Positions 49,927 to 61,029 of a stretch of DNA of 64,000 nt are shown in pieces; within the stretch, counting starts at the first letter, position 1; the number at the start of each line of letters is the position of its first letter. Below the pieces are notes generated by a model. It worked only from the letters and a program-made list of their open reading frames with translations. It was not told the DNA's origin and made no database searches. A program made the position numbers and the translations under genes. The DNA comes from Gentiana macrophylla (taxonomy: Eukaryota; Streptophyta; Magnoliopsida; Gentianales; Gentianaceae), in assembly GCA_026214975.1 (NCBI GenBank), contig JAOBSW010000184.1, forward strand, positions 1 to 64,000. Reading direction: 5' to 3'.

Positions 49927-51475
49927 TTAGCTACCTGAATTGTCAATCTCAGCTACAATGGTGGCAGATATCTCCCCTTTCTTAACCCAAACACATCTGT
50001 TGTCAGCTGGCTTCTGCATCACCGGGTATCTAGTATACTTCTTGTAATTCCCCCTTCTTTTGGGTACACCCATCGTTGATGTTACATTGCTCTTTCTGTT
50101 ATCAACAAAAGATAAATCCCTAAAGTTCCCTGTAATCTTTGTCCCTAAGTCCTCTGCTACGCTTTCCCTGTGCCTATATCCTTGAACTTTTCTTCCTCCC
50201 CTACCCTTTTGAAGACTACTTCCATTGTAACCAGTTAGAACTTCATCTTCCATTCCTTTTTCCATTGCTTCGACTAGCGTATTCTTGTCCTTGGAGTCAC
50301 TCAACTTTTTTGCTTCTGTTTTCTTTTTCCATTTTCTTTCAACCTCACCACCAAATCTTTCTGAACCTTTATTGTGTCCACTTCCTAACAGAGCTCCCTC
50401 CTTTACCTTGTTCTCAAGCAACACCTCCACCATGGAATCGTCATCATCACCATTTATGGGAGCCTTCTTACCTCTGAGAACTCCTAAATCTTCCTTCTTC
50501 ATGGAATTATCAGGCAATTCTTCCACCTTAGACTTCCTACCAACCCTCCAATCACCGTTTTTCCTCAAATTCTCCCTATCGTTAACCGTTTTACCATCAG
50601 ATTTTCTAATCAACTCCACTGGTTTGATTCCCTTACTAACAATTTCGGCACCGCTCCACCATAAACAAACTCGCTGTCCCCTCAATGCCAGCATTACAAG
50701 ACAGATTTTTCCTCAAATTCTTTCTATTCTTAACTGTTTTACCATCAGATTTTCTAATCAACTCCACTGGTTTGATTTTTACTAACAATTTCGGGCACAG
50801 CCTCCACCATAAACAAACTCGCTGTCCCCTCAACCCCAGCATTGCAAGACAGATTTTTCCTCAAATTCTCCCTATCCCTATCCTTAACAGTTTTACCATC
50901 AGATTTTCTAATCAACGCCACTGGTTTGATTTCCTTACTAACAATTTCGGGCACCGCCTCCACCATAAACACACTCGCTGTCCCCTCAACGCCAGCATTA
51001 CAAGACAGATTTTTCCCTGTGTTCGACTACAATCCTTTTCCCCTTTAATTTTCCCAAACCCATGCTCTTTGCCCCTCCTTTTCGGCCCTTTTCAACCCCA
51101 TGCATTTCCTTCTTGAAATTGCCCTCTCCAATTTCCCTTTTATTGACGTTTTTATCCATCCTGTTTTCCTTGCAAAACCATCAGACCCTTTCCCTTTAAG
51201 CGTGGACACACCTGATGGTCAGATACATGACGACCCTCAATTCGTGGGTCTCTGTTGATGCTGTTTTGCGGGGTTTTGGAGAACCCTTTTGTTGGTTTTA
51301 GATTATCTTGATTCTTTGATTCAGCCTGTGCTTTTTGTCGCTCCTCCTCTTGCTGTTTTCGCTGAAGCCACCGTTCTTGCAACTGGGTTATGGAAACATA
51401 GTTAGGCGGAAGAGGTGGGTAATTTTTCTTGATATCGACCTCCTCTTTCTTCGATTTCTCCTCCACCTTGTCCAT
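49927..51475 (-). CDS. Unknown lysine-rich plant protein with internal tandem repeat; frame broken several times
   Basis: I do not recognise a characterised family. The gene opens MDKVEEKSKKEEVDIKKNYP, followed by PPNYVSITQLQERWLQRK, a helical charged segment, and closes with VWVKKGEISATIVAEIDNSGS. The middle has a repeated unit of about 50 residues (SCNAGVEGTASLFMVEAVPE then IVSKEIKPVELIRKSDGKTV). The C-terminal 255-residue frame (50694-49927) is intact and rich in Lys, Glu and Gly. The frame breaks at about 51160, 51014, 50785 and 50655, each a 1-2 base indel in a short run of A, G or C. Comparing repeat copies shows exactly which bases are missing. Corrected, it would be one exon of about 515 residues. 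It is probably disordered and possibly nuclear; its function is unknown. Confidence 0.6.
50560..51016 (-). repeat. Coding tandem repeat, about 150-bp unit, nearly three copies
   Basis: Units at 50560-50695, 50696-50843 and 50844-50999, with a short fourth start at 51000-51016, share TTTACCATCAGATTTTCTAA and ACCATAAAC.AACTCGCTGT. Lengths differ (136, 148, 156) through a partial first copy and small indels. A unit near 150 bases keeps the reading frame. Confidence 0.85.
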
Positions 51476-51959
51476 TGCTTAAATGAAGTTACCTTCAAAT
51501 TTCGAATCGCAGAAGGATTAAAGCGAAATAATCCACAAAAGTGGAGGTCGTACCCTTCCCTTGATCAGAAGGAAAGCTGAATTATCGTGAAAGTCAAGTG
51601 CGAAAGGTCATTAGATTAGTACTAATAACTAATAAGCTACTGATAGTGGTAGTTGGGGTTTTGCCAAAAAGAAAACGTTCCTAGAGGGGACCAGGGAGTT
51701 ATTTATTTATTTATTTATTTATTTTTTTTTTTTTTGAAGAAACCAGGAAGTTTTTAAAGAAGAAAAAAATAAACTTTCTGAACTATCTATTATTTAGATA
51801 TTATATTAACTCAAATTATTGTATCTACGGTGTAATCTCTACCATAATATCCTTATACAGTGAAATAATACGCATAATATTTCTTCTTCTTTATAATTGG
51901 TCTTTTATCTTGTTATTTCTATGTTGTTTATTTAATTTTATAGCACGTTATCACCACGA
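51476..51959. other. Upstream region with TTAT microsatellite, possible copia LTR end
   Basis: It includes the upstream flank of the minus-strand gene, a (TTAT)n-T run (about 51698-51736) and AT-rich DNA leading to ATAGCACGTTATCACCACGA (about 51940-51959). That motif resembles the ACGTTATCAGCACGA found just after LTRs of some plant copia elements, so part of this stretch may be a decayed LTR. Confidence 0.35.
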
Positions 51960-51974
51960 AATTGAACCAGAGAT

Positions 51975-52123
51975 AAAATTTTTATTTTTTGCATTCTTGT
52001 TGTTTTTCTTTTCAATGGCTAAGATCACCTGACAAGAATCTGTTTCTTTAAACATTTTGGGAAAAAATTGTTATAAATTTTTTTTATTTTTTGCATTCTT
52101 ATTGTTTTTCTTTTCAATGGCTA
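51975..52123 (+). repeat. Tandem duplication over the gag start (about 97-bp spacing)
   Basis: TATTTTTTGCATTCTTGTTG through CTTTTCAATGGCTAA occurs at about 51981-52022 and again at about 52084-52123, so two possible gag start codons exist. Confidence 0.7.
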
Positions 52124-52629
52124 ACCTTACCAAACAAAAATTTGTTCCCTTAATTATTTATCATGGGTCATGGATGTTGAAATGCTCCTGAAATCTTTGT
52201 GTCTCAGTAAAACAATTGTCGTGAATAACACTGAGACAAACCAAGACAATGCAAAACCCATAATATTTCTCCGCCATCCGCCATCATGTTGACGGAAACG
52301 ATTGAAACACGAGTATTTAACGATGAAAGATCCGTATTTAATCACATCAATATAAACAATCTAAGAGAGAGATTCACCACCGCCCTCGAGGTTTTGGTGA
52401 CAAGCTTTTTGCCTCACACTTATACGCGAAAGGATATGACGGGCTTCAATCACGATCGCAAAGATTTTAAATCTGTCACTGAATATAATTTAGCAATTTT
52501 TAAGATTACATCACAAAAAGTGTCAGACAAAGACATGCTGGAATTTTTTTCCACCTTCCATGTCTCAAATGTGCTTTTGCAACAGCAATATCGAGAGAAT
52601 GGTTTCAAGAGACATTTTTTTATCTCATT

Positions 52630-52679
52630 GCATGTCATGGCTAAGCAAAATAATGCATGTCATGGCTAAGCAAAATAAC
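52630..52679 (+). repeat. 25-bp tandem duplication in gag
   Basis: GCATGTCATGGCTAAGCAAA and the next five bases occur at 52630-52654 and again at 52655-52679 with one final difference. The 25-bp length shifts the frame. Confidence 0.85.
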
Positions 52680-52973
52680 GAGTCTGTTAATGAAAAATCA
52701 CTTAATCCCGCGCCCTATCGGTGTCACCATTCCTCAAGTGAATGCGACACAATTTTCAAATTTTAGCCGTGGACGTCGTCGCGGTGGAGATCATGGTAGA
52801 GGCCGTGGTCGTGGACGCGGTCGTGGAAAATACGTAACCTATCGCAATGAAAATCGTGGCAAGAAATGAAGTGATCCATCAAAGACTCAAAGTTGGATAA
52901 TGATAATAAAACCAAGAAACCGCACATATGTGGAATGGAAGTATATTGGTCCAAGAAATGCTGCACGGCAAAA

Positions 52974-53047
52974 CATCTTGTTGAACTTTATCAGGCATCA
53001 CAGAGAAAGCCATCTTGTTGAACTTTATCAGGCATCACAGAGAAAGC
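52974..53047 (+). repeat. 37-bp perfect tandem duplication in gag
   Basis: CATCTTGTTGAACTTTATCA and the next 17 bases occur at 52974-53010 and exactly again at 53011-53047. The length shifts the frame. Confidence 0.9.
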
Positions 53048-53380
53048 CAGAAAAAGATAAAGATATTGAGTCAAATTTTATTGACCAGAAAAATAATAAT
53101 CTGGATTTTGATATGCCACTAATGTCACCAATGAAAGTTGCTGATTTTTTTAATGGGGATTTTTGTAGGGGTTCTAGCGGCACCTCAGTTTCTACTAGTG
53201 ACACCCTTTTCTTGATTAATTTTTTTTTTACTTACACACACCACATAAAAAACTAGATATTACATAACTACACTTTAGTCCTTAATTTTTTTAAAACATT
53301 AAAACAACTACTTCTACTTAAAAAAAAATAATTTAAAACACCATTTAACTAAACATTATTTCCCTCCCTCCTCTTATTTC

Positions 53381-53396
53381 AAAAACATCATTTCCC
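53381..53396. repeat. 16-bp target duplication of the LINE, left copy
   Basis: AAAAACATCATTTCCC is exactly repeated at 55374-55389 after the poly(A) tail. Confidence 0.9.
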
Positions 53397-55373
53397 GAAC
53401 GAAGTGCTGATAACACTGATCCCGAAGACTGAACACCCGGAATCACCTGCCCAATTCCGCCCGATAGCGCTGGCAAACGTAATTATTAAAATGGTGACGG
53501 TTGTAAGTTAGCTAACCGACTACAGAATGTAATCGGCAATCTAGTGAGTACTACTCAAAGTGCTTTCATACCAGGGAGAGGAACCTCAGGAAATATTATT
53601 CTAGCACAGGAGGTGATCCATATGTTACACACGAAGACACAAGGGAGAAAGGGATATATGGCAATAAAAGTTGATCTAGAAAAGGCTTATGATCGTGTTA
53701 ACTGGAATTTTCTCAAAAATGTCATCAACACGATTGGTATTTCTGCACACCTACAGAATCTCCTTATGCACTGCATTTCATCCTCCAGGTTGTCGGTTTT
53801 GTGGAATGGTGAAAAACTTGAAGCTTTTACTCCTAGCAGAGGTCTTCGACAAGGTGATCCTATAGCACCATATTTGTTTGTTTTATGTATGGAAGTGCTT
53901 AGCAATAAAATTCAAGGTGCAGTTAATGAAGGAAGATGGAAACCAATTAAATTATCGAGACAAGGCCCACCGATTTCTCATATATTTTTTGCGGATGATT
54001 TACTACTTTTTGGTGAAGCTACGTAAACACAAAGCGCAGTTATTGAAGAGGTCCTTGCCGACTTTTGCTATTGCTCGGGACAAAAAATTAGTACTGCAAA
54101 ATCTAGATTTTATACTTCCAAAAACGTGGGGCACAATACGATTGCGGCTCTGTCCCAATGTTTGCAAATGAATTATACGAGTGACCTTGGAAAATATTTA
54201 GGAGTCCCCTTGCTACATGGTAGAAAGCGCATTTCTCACTTTGCTTATCTGGAAGACAAGATGAAGAAAAAGATGTCCAGCTTGAAAGCTTAAAAATCTC
54301 TCTCTCAAGGTGTAAGCGTGTTCTAATTCAAAGCTCTCTTTCCACGCAACCATTTTATATCATGCAGATAACTCTCCTCCCAAGTTCGACTATAAAGACA
54401 CTAGAAAGGACCTCTAGACAATTTTTTTGGGGAGATGATTTAGATCAAGTAAAGCTACATACCATTTCCTCGAATACTTTGTGTCACCAAACACAGTTGG
54501 TGGCCTGGCTTCAAGAAATTGTATGAAATGAATATCGCTTGGGCAAACTCATGTGGGATCTCATTCTACAAAAAGATATGTTATGTGGTAAGTGTCTTAT
54601 CTCACAAGTATAAGGAATTATCCGTGATAAAGAAAAGTTGGATGCTCCTCAACATGGAGAGGTATAACCAAAGCTTACACACTTCTAAAAGGTGGATTAG
54701 AGGCTACCCCTCAAGGTTATAAATGGAAAGCAGATCCGAATGGTAAGTACACCGTAGCTTCGGGTTACACATTTTTAACCCTTAGTGATGAACGTGACGG
54801 ACATGGATATCCGGAAAATATCCGGGATTTGAAAGGGCCAACAAGAGGCAACTATACACTATATGGTCATTGCACACGAAGCCCTTCCCGTGAATATGAT
54901 GCTTCATGCTAGACATGTAGTAGACGACCCGCCCTGCACTATATGTAATGGCACAAATGAGTCCATACTACATGCTCTAAGAGATTGTAATTGGGCTTAA
55001 AGAGATCCGGAACCCAAGGCCTCCTGTTGAAGAAAAAGAAAGTTTTTTGGCGTTATAACCGCATTGAATGGTCATGTTGAATATGAACTCAAATGGGAGT
55101 GGTTGGTTTGGCACCACGCGCTGGAAATATACTTGGAGAGAGGCAATATATGGAATTTGGCTATGGAGAAATAGGATCAAACATGACTATGATGAAGAGA
55201 GGCCACCCTCTTATGTCTTTATTTCAAATATAGTTGAACGAGCAAGAAATCTTCGCTCGCTTGGTGTATGTAGTAGATTTCATGACGCTTTATTTCTGAG
55301 AACAATCTTGTAAGCCTGATTGGTTTGGTGCCTCTTTGAGGATGTTAATAAAAATGATTCGTTTAAAAAAAAA
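53397..55373 (+). mobile_element. 5'-truncated L1-type LINE with reverse transcriptase remnant
   Basis: The 160-codon frame at 53544-54026 has the core of a non-LTR reverse transcriptase: KVDLEKAYDRVNW at 42-54, GLRQGDPIAPYLF at 100-112, and FADD at 149-152 (catalytic). After a frame break near 54024 the next blocks are CSGQKISTAKSRFYTSKN, DLGKYLGVPLLHGRKRISHF and, near 54900, a Cys/His segment (ARHVVDDPPCTICNGTNES) like the zf-RVT region of plant LINEs. There is no endonuclease domain: the copy starts inside the reverse transcriptase, as usual for incomplete reverse transcription. It ends in an A run at 55365-55378 and is flanked by an exact 16-bp duplication. Confidence 0.92.
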
Positions 55374-55389
55374 AAAAACATCATTTCCC
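55374..55389. repeat. 16-bp target duplication of the LINE, right copy
   Basis: Exact partner of 53381-53396. The A residues at its left merge with the poly(A) tail. Confidence 0.9.
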
Positions 55390-56207
55390 CTCATTAGTGT
55401 ATTAGGTTTTTAAAAAAAAAAAGAAATTGCAGCAATGACGTGAAGGGAAGAAATGGGAGAAAAGTGCATCAACGTTGGGGAAGAACGGAAAGAATGGAGA
55501 GAATTCGTAGGTATGTTGTTTTTTTGTTTCATTGCAATGGGTGATAGTTTTGTGCTCAAATTGGCTTCAAATTGTTACCACTACCGCCGCTTTTCACTTT
55601 TGGCGTTATTCCGCCGTTTTCGATCGAATTGTTGGGGAAGATGACCGGGCCGGGAACGCCGGTCATGTGGTCGTTTCATTACTCTGAGGCCGACGCCATG
55701 GTCACAATCAACCAATAGGGTTACTTACCTGGACGCCCTTAATGGTGACGTTGTTTGTGAATAAACGCCGCTGTGGATGACGCTCAGAGAACGGCATCCG
55801 TGATGACGCTGAAGGTACACTCAGAACGCCACTTTGCTCAACGCGTTCGCCTCACCTTGAACATTGTCCAAGCCGACATTTTTTTGTTGACCGTAACGCC
55901 ATTGTGGCTAACGCTTTCAAAGACATACCAACTTCCCCACAATGGAAACAACTTCCCAATTATGAATTATCGTGGTTCTACACATTTTAAGCAACATTGT
56001 AACTTAGAAGAAATGAATATCGATAATTATTAATGTGCAATGTGTCATGTATCATGTTGTTATGAATTTTGGATAATCTGCGGTAGTGTTTCAGTGGTGA
56101 AAATATGTATGCCATGCATAAGGGCTTTGTTTATTTATCGACTTTCTTTGTTAGTTGATTACTTCATTTGGATGACAATTCATTTCTTGTCTCATGTGTA
56201 GGAAATT
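55390..56207 (+). other. Region with degenerate AACGCC-type repeats
   Basis: Short frames only (63 codons at 55453, 86 codons at 55773). Between about 55640 and 55910, short motifs like AACGCC, GATGACGCT and GTGACG recur irregularly. I cannot assign a gene. Confidence 0.3.
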
Positions 56208-56606
56208 ATGACTAAGACGAGGTCTGGTAAGCAAGTACGCTCTGCAGATAGTGATAATGAGACTGATGAAGGTACCGTAGTGGATCAAGATGGTGGGAAA
56301 GCACCGTCCGAAACTCATGTTCAGCCTAGTAATGTTTCTGAACATACAAGTGTGCCATATAAAAGAAATTGGAAATGGCAAAAGAATTCACAAGTACAAG
56401 AGACAGCTATTAGTGCCGGGGCACTTGAGACACAAAAACGTGATCAAGCATTGACAGTTGAGGCAGTTGAGACAGGTGTAGATTTGAGTTCTGAGGCCAC
56501 TGCAGACACAGTTGGGAGTGCAAGGGCAGTAAGAGAGACTGATGTTAGTGCCGGGGCACTTGAGACGCAAGAAAATGCAGGATGCTTGAGGCAATTGGAG
56601 ATTTGA
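56208..56606 (+). CDS. Unknown ORF with internal repeats, possibly transposon-derived
   Basis: This 132-codon frame starts MTKTRSGKQVRSADSDNETD and is acidic and Ser/Thr-rich. It contains SAGALETQ twice and VEAVETGVDLSSEATADTVG. A related copy of that unit, EAVEIVRDLSATATTNIVGG, reads in the overlapping next frame (56607-57092), so a frameshift may split one longer repeat protein that ends near 56800. A CAG-like acceptor is not obvious before the ATG, although GTGTAG lies at 56197-56202, so the ATG could lie near the start of a second exon. I see no known domain. A transposon protein or a host gene fragment are both possible. Confidence 0.35.
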   Translation: MTKTRSGKQVRSADSDNETDEGTVVDQDGGKAPSETHVQPSNVSEHTSVPYKRNWKWQKNSQVQETAISAGALETQKRDQALTVEAVETGVDLSSEATADTVGSARAVRETDVSAGALETQENAGCLRQLEI

Positions 56607-56800
56607 GTGTCAGGCCACTACATACACAATTGGGGGTGTTTTTCCGGGGCTATGATGGAGGCAGTTGAGATAGTTAGAGATTTGAGTGCCACGGCCACTA
56701 CAAACATAGTTGGGGGTGTTAGTGTTGGGGCTACAACGGAGGCAGTTGTTAGTGCGGGGCCATTAGCAGAGGCATCAGTAGAGGGATCGGGTAGGGTCAA
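56430..56800 (+). repeat. Imperfect tandem repeat of about 100 bp
   Basis: GAGGCAGTTGAGA, AGATTTGAGT, GGCCACT, ACA.AGTTGGG and GGGGC recur three to four times between 56430 and 56800 with indels. The repeat underlies the protein repeats of the overlapping ORF. Confidence 0.65.
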
Positions 56801-56812
56801 GGCCATTGATAC

Positions 56813-57480
56813 ACCAAGCCCGGAAAAGTGCCCGCAGATTCACATTGGGCCTGTACGTAGGCCCTATACGAATAGGGTCCTCGGCTTAATCAGTTCGCAC
56901 ATTCATAAGCCGGTCTGGGTCGAGCTTCAATCCATCTTGCCTCATGCCTTACGATATTTATCATTAGCTAGGCAACGAGCGTCGATCAGAAAAGTCCTTC
57001 AACCCGTCATTTACAAGCCGCATGAAGTACTGGGGGCCGATCTACTCGCCCTCCTACTCGCAGTCCGCCCATCTCGGACCAAGCCTGCTTGACCAGGTGA
57101 CAAGAGTTAATGCACGACGGTTACATGCGAATAACCTGCTACGGTTATTATGGAGCTTGCCCAATCAGACGTTGCAATGTAGTTAATCATGTTTAATTAT
57201 GCCTTAAATACATTGATTTGTAACCCCGACTTTATCCCTATAAATATCGGCATTTGACTCAAAAGGACAACTCAAGTCATTAATACTAAATGCGCATAAC
57301 CTTCACAATTTGTCGACTAACAAGCTCGCCTTTTATCGCTTTGTAGTCATCATATTATCTTCATATATTTCTTGAGCACCACCGCACTTCACCGGAAAAA
57401 TCACTCACTTCCGCCAGATATCCACTGCAAGACACATCCAGACCCGATTGTGATATGTCCGACCAGATCACCTTCTACCA
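56813..57480 (+). mobile_element. LTR-like gypsy fragment with TATA box
   Basis: CTATAAATA at 57238-57246 is followed by a leader with CACCGCACTTCACCGG and CGCCAGATATCCACTG, similar to the fragment at 37179-37350. The start is where the 56.2-kb repeat protein ends. LTR boundaries could not be fixed. Confidence 0.35.
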
Positions 57481-58300
57481 TCCTTCTACACTTGTGCGAT
57501 TGATGGTGCAAACCTCTAAACTAATAGTCATCGCTTTAAAATCGGAAAATGACTATTACTATGCATTATCTCACGTCTTCACTGAAAAGTGGTGAAAAGC
57601 TGCCAGGCAAACATGATTAAGATCTAAGGCCGCATAGACAAGTACTCAACTTGCTATAAACCCCGCTTAAGAGACTGACACCGTGTCAATGTTTCGATAT
57701 TACCTATCGGTTTTTGTACCCGTGATCCTACATTTAAGAATCTTTTGCTAGATCTCACCACACGTGTGTGTGTGTGCATAATATCGAGTGATCAATTCAA
57801 TACTAACGGAACATTCAACTCGCTTAAAGAAAATAAACTACACAAGATTGTCATTCTCATTCCATTACTAGAAAGATAAATTATTATTACAACAATATAT
57901 CAACGAAGCAAATATTGGATGTTCATTGCTATGAAATCCAAATGTAAACTTGAAGTTTTCATAGGCACGAGTTATTTCAAATATCAGAAAGAGAAGTTTC
58001 TTAACTGATATTGTCGGAAATATCACGGTGACGGTAACGGTAGAAATACGTGGATATATGGCTATTAATGTATGATTTCTCCGGTAAGAGTGTTGGTGCT
58101 TATGAAAAATATGAAGACGTCGGTGACGGGTTCACAGAGATATGAATGCGGGTACAGAGTCGACAAATTGGCAAAGCTTGGTCTGCTTGTATTAATATGC
58201 GTATATCTTATGAATTACACGTTGCTCTTATTTATAGACGACGGACTAATCACGATTAAGCTTATCTCGACAGGACCTAATTAAGTACAATCAAACGTAA
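57481..58300. other. Unassigned, with short GT microsatellite
   Basis: No gene seen. It has a (GT)n run at about 57763-57775 and AT-rich DNA. The 70-codon frame at 58072 has no motif. Confidence 0.35.
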
Positions 58301-59100
58301 TAAACATGATTTCAGCTCCAGCTGCGATGATTAATCCTGAAGCCGGTTGTGCTTGATGCGGGTCCACGAAATGGCCATAGATCGGTAATCGAGCCGACTT
58401 CTAACCTGTATGAATTGAGTCCGGATTATATTGATCTGTAAGGAGGCTTACGCGGATGGGCCTTGGGCTGTCAAGATGTGAAATTGATCTTGGCCCTTAG
58501 TCCATTTACGGGTGTGGATAAGTCCAACAACCGGTAGCTTATAACCGACTTGGCAAATGAAAGCGGGTTGAAAATGTAGCCGTCAAATTGCCAGATACGA
58601 CATCTACTCGGGCGGAACTGGTCTGTAAGACCGCTATGGTTCGGTATATCAATGGGCCTCTATTCGGTGTCTCATCTATTTCTTCCAAGAAGAGTGAGAC
58701 ATGGAGTAGAGTTTGTTAGCGACTTTAGAATGTCTCTCACCCGATAATCTTCCACGAGAGGAATTTGATGCAAATTTTAGATATCGCCGGGCTTACAATC
58801 AAATCCGTGAGATTCGTGTGAGGTGTCAGGCATGGAGCGCATGCACTTAAGGCCGCGGTCAGCCGAAGTGGCTATGGAAGCTTAGGGGAGGCGTAACCTC
58901 GAGTTCGTAAAGGACGTGACGGTTGATGTGATGGGCGACGGTTTTTGATTGGTTGGTGAAACTTCGGTTACCGTACGTTTCATAATTACATTTGAATTTA
59001 GAAATATTCAGACGCGACGGTTCATTTTCCCGCTCTATCTCTTGCCTATATAAGGAGGCCTCTACCTTCACTTGCACACTTTTATTTAAAACCGCCATTT
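58301..59100 (+). mobile_element. Probable gypsy promoter/LTR region
   Basis: CTATATAAGG at 59046-59055 is a good TATA box. It is followed by a short leader and an ATG at about 59106 that opens a gypsy-type coding remnant. LTR ends are not defined. Confidence 0.4.
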
Positions 59101-61029
59101 TCACAATGAAAAACTCCGGCAAAGGCGAGAGGTTTTCCTGCTTTTTCCTTGCATTTTCCGGTGAAGAGTAAGAGAATGATGGTGGTTTCATTGCAATTTT
59201 TTGACCAATTTCTGGTGGATTCCGGCAGCTTTGAAGTTTCCGGCCGTTTCTTCAAGCAAAAAATCCATACTTTCCTCAAACTTTCAGGTAATCCCCAAAA
59301 TTCTTTTCCATTCATTGTCTTTAAAAGGTTTGTTATGTGTTATGTTCCTGTTGATCTGCAAGAGTTAGTCATTACTTTTTGAAACTTTGGCCTTGTTCTT
59401 CATTCTATTGCTTCCCAGATCCCTTTTGTATGTGTCATGTAGCTTCTAGGCTGTTTTTCATTTTTTAGAAGGGGCAGGGGCGAGTTGTCGAGATGGAACA
59501 TGCTCGCTCGCCTCGGCCCGACTTCCGAAGTTTAGCGATAATTAATCCATCTTGCCCTTATGCTTTTCATAATGTCTTCGTAATCGCTACCAAAGTGATG
59601 TTGTGGTACGTGGATATGGATCCGAGGCAAAGCCGGGAAGGTTCATCGAATCCAGTCAACCCGCCGAAGGTCGGGCGTGAGTGATCGCGTAGAGCCGCTT
59701 TCCAAGAAATCCATGGTCGCGCCAGCGGAAAGATAAAGCGGAAAGAGAAAGCTCCCGCAAAGCCCGCCGGCACCGCCTTCATGAACTTTCGGATCAGAAA
59801 GCCTTTGATAGGGAGGTGAGAATCAATGGCAAAAATTCAAGGATAACCAGGATTAAACGGCCTCTTTGGCGGCTTACGACGTGTCGCCAGACTACAAATT
59901 CGTTTGGTTCGAGAAGGAAGAAGACCGGAACAAAACCCAAATATGTGGCCGTGATCCTAAGGATTATTTATGGTTGCATTATGACCACTTTGTTGCAGGT
60001 CTTCGACCCTCATTTGACCCATTTTTTGTGGAATTCTTATGAGAGTATCATGCGTTGCCATGAGATCTCACCTTAGGGGCAGTGGGAGTCATTATGGCGT
60101 TTATTGTGACATGCTGACTGCTGGGTAGAGAGCCTACAATACCGGTATTGTTAAGATTTTAATCTTTCTCAAGGCATGTGGTTGATGGACAAACTCTCTC
60201 GTAGTAGCGGTAAGTGTCATTTGCTCTTCGATCTTCCCCGACCGAGTCAATTCGTGGAATGAGATATGTATGCTGGTTGAATCGACGGTGGGCTGGCCCT
60301 TCCCGCACTATGCCGCCAATACGACCAAAAGAACTGAGGATCTGAAGGTGGGCAAACCCGACGATAACGAAGCAAAGTTTGTTGAGGAGCTCCACAAGCT
60401 TTTGGGTTATAATGCAAAACGTGGCACCCAAAAATGAACATTCAACTGGCGGCTTCTTTTTGAGATTACCGAGACATATTGCCGAGCCGCCGGGATAGTA
60501 GGGACGGATATAGAGTTCCTTGGTTAATGTCCGCCCCGTTGATTTGATCCACTTTGATTGGGGATCATATACAGGAGATGTCATCCTCTTTGTGTGAGGC
60601 TTGCAGGGGGAATCCCAGTCTTAGGCCCCCTAGTAAAAATCTTTTACTATTTATTTTTGTTAATTTGCTACTTCATTTTTTCCTTTCTTCATTATTTGCG
60701 GACTGATTGGCTTTGACCTTTGCAGCTATGATTAATCCTACCAAGCAGAGAAACGATGCTATTTCCAGAAAGAGGGCTGCTGCTGCGGCCAGAGAGAAAG
60801 AACTCAAAGCGATTTAGAAGACCGTTTTGCCGACGATAGATGAGGAAACCGATCCTGGGGATGCGAGCTCGGGATCGCAGGCTCAGCCGACGGCTCCCTG
60901 GGCCCATCAAAAGGAGATAGTGATTGGCTCTCCAGCCTTTAAGAAGCAGGCTCGCGATGCTGCCGCTGGTGACCTAGCAAAGAAGAAAAGTGGTGAGACC
61001 ACAGCTGACCGAGAGGCTATTGTTTTGGT
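59101..61029 (+). pseudogene. Gypsy-type transposon N-terminal region, broken frames
   Basis: Plus-strand pieces in consecutive frames include FHNVFVIATKVMLWYVDMDP (59559), VFDPHLTHFLWNSYESIMRC (59998), GAVGVIMAFIV-like and GMWLMDKLSRSSGKCHLLFD (about 60170-60230). The last frame (60827-61087) is Ala/Lys-rich. The order and style recall the plant 'putative gypsy type transposon' domain (PF04195), which lies at the N-terminus of some Tat-like elements. Several frameshifts and stops break it. It is cut at 61029 by a copia-type LTR. Assignment is from motif style only. Confidence 0.45.

Larger units (their letters stand above)
51960..53256 (+). pseudogene. gag: Ty1/copia gag remnant with internal duplications
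   Basis: The plus strand keeps the order of a plant copia gag (UBN2-type). It has a start like MANLTKQKFVPL (52117), then DFKSVTEYNLAIFKITSQ with DKDMLEFFSTFHVSNVLLQQQ (52462-52580), then an Arg/Gly-rich stretch (GRGRGRGRGRGKY, about 52795-52830). Next is a broken zinc knuckle (ICGMEVYWSKKC, first Cys and the His lost, about 52925-52965) and HLVELYQASQRKPEKDKDIE. Stops and frame changes separate the blocks. The protease, integrase and reverse transcriptase regions are missing. It carries three short tandem duplications, listed separately. Confidence 0.75.

Noticed and set aside
51698..51760. A second LINE tail at the TTAT-T run with flanking GACCAGGGAGTT/AACCAGGAAGTT
   Set aside because: The flanks match imperfectly and no element body lies between them; a microsatellite is enough.
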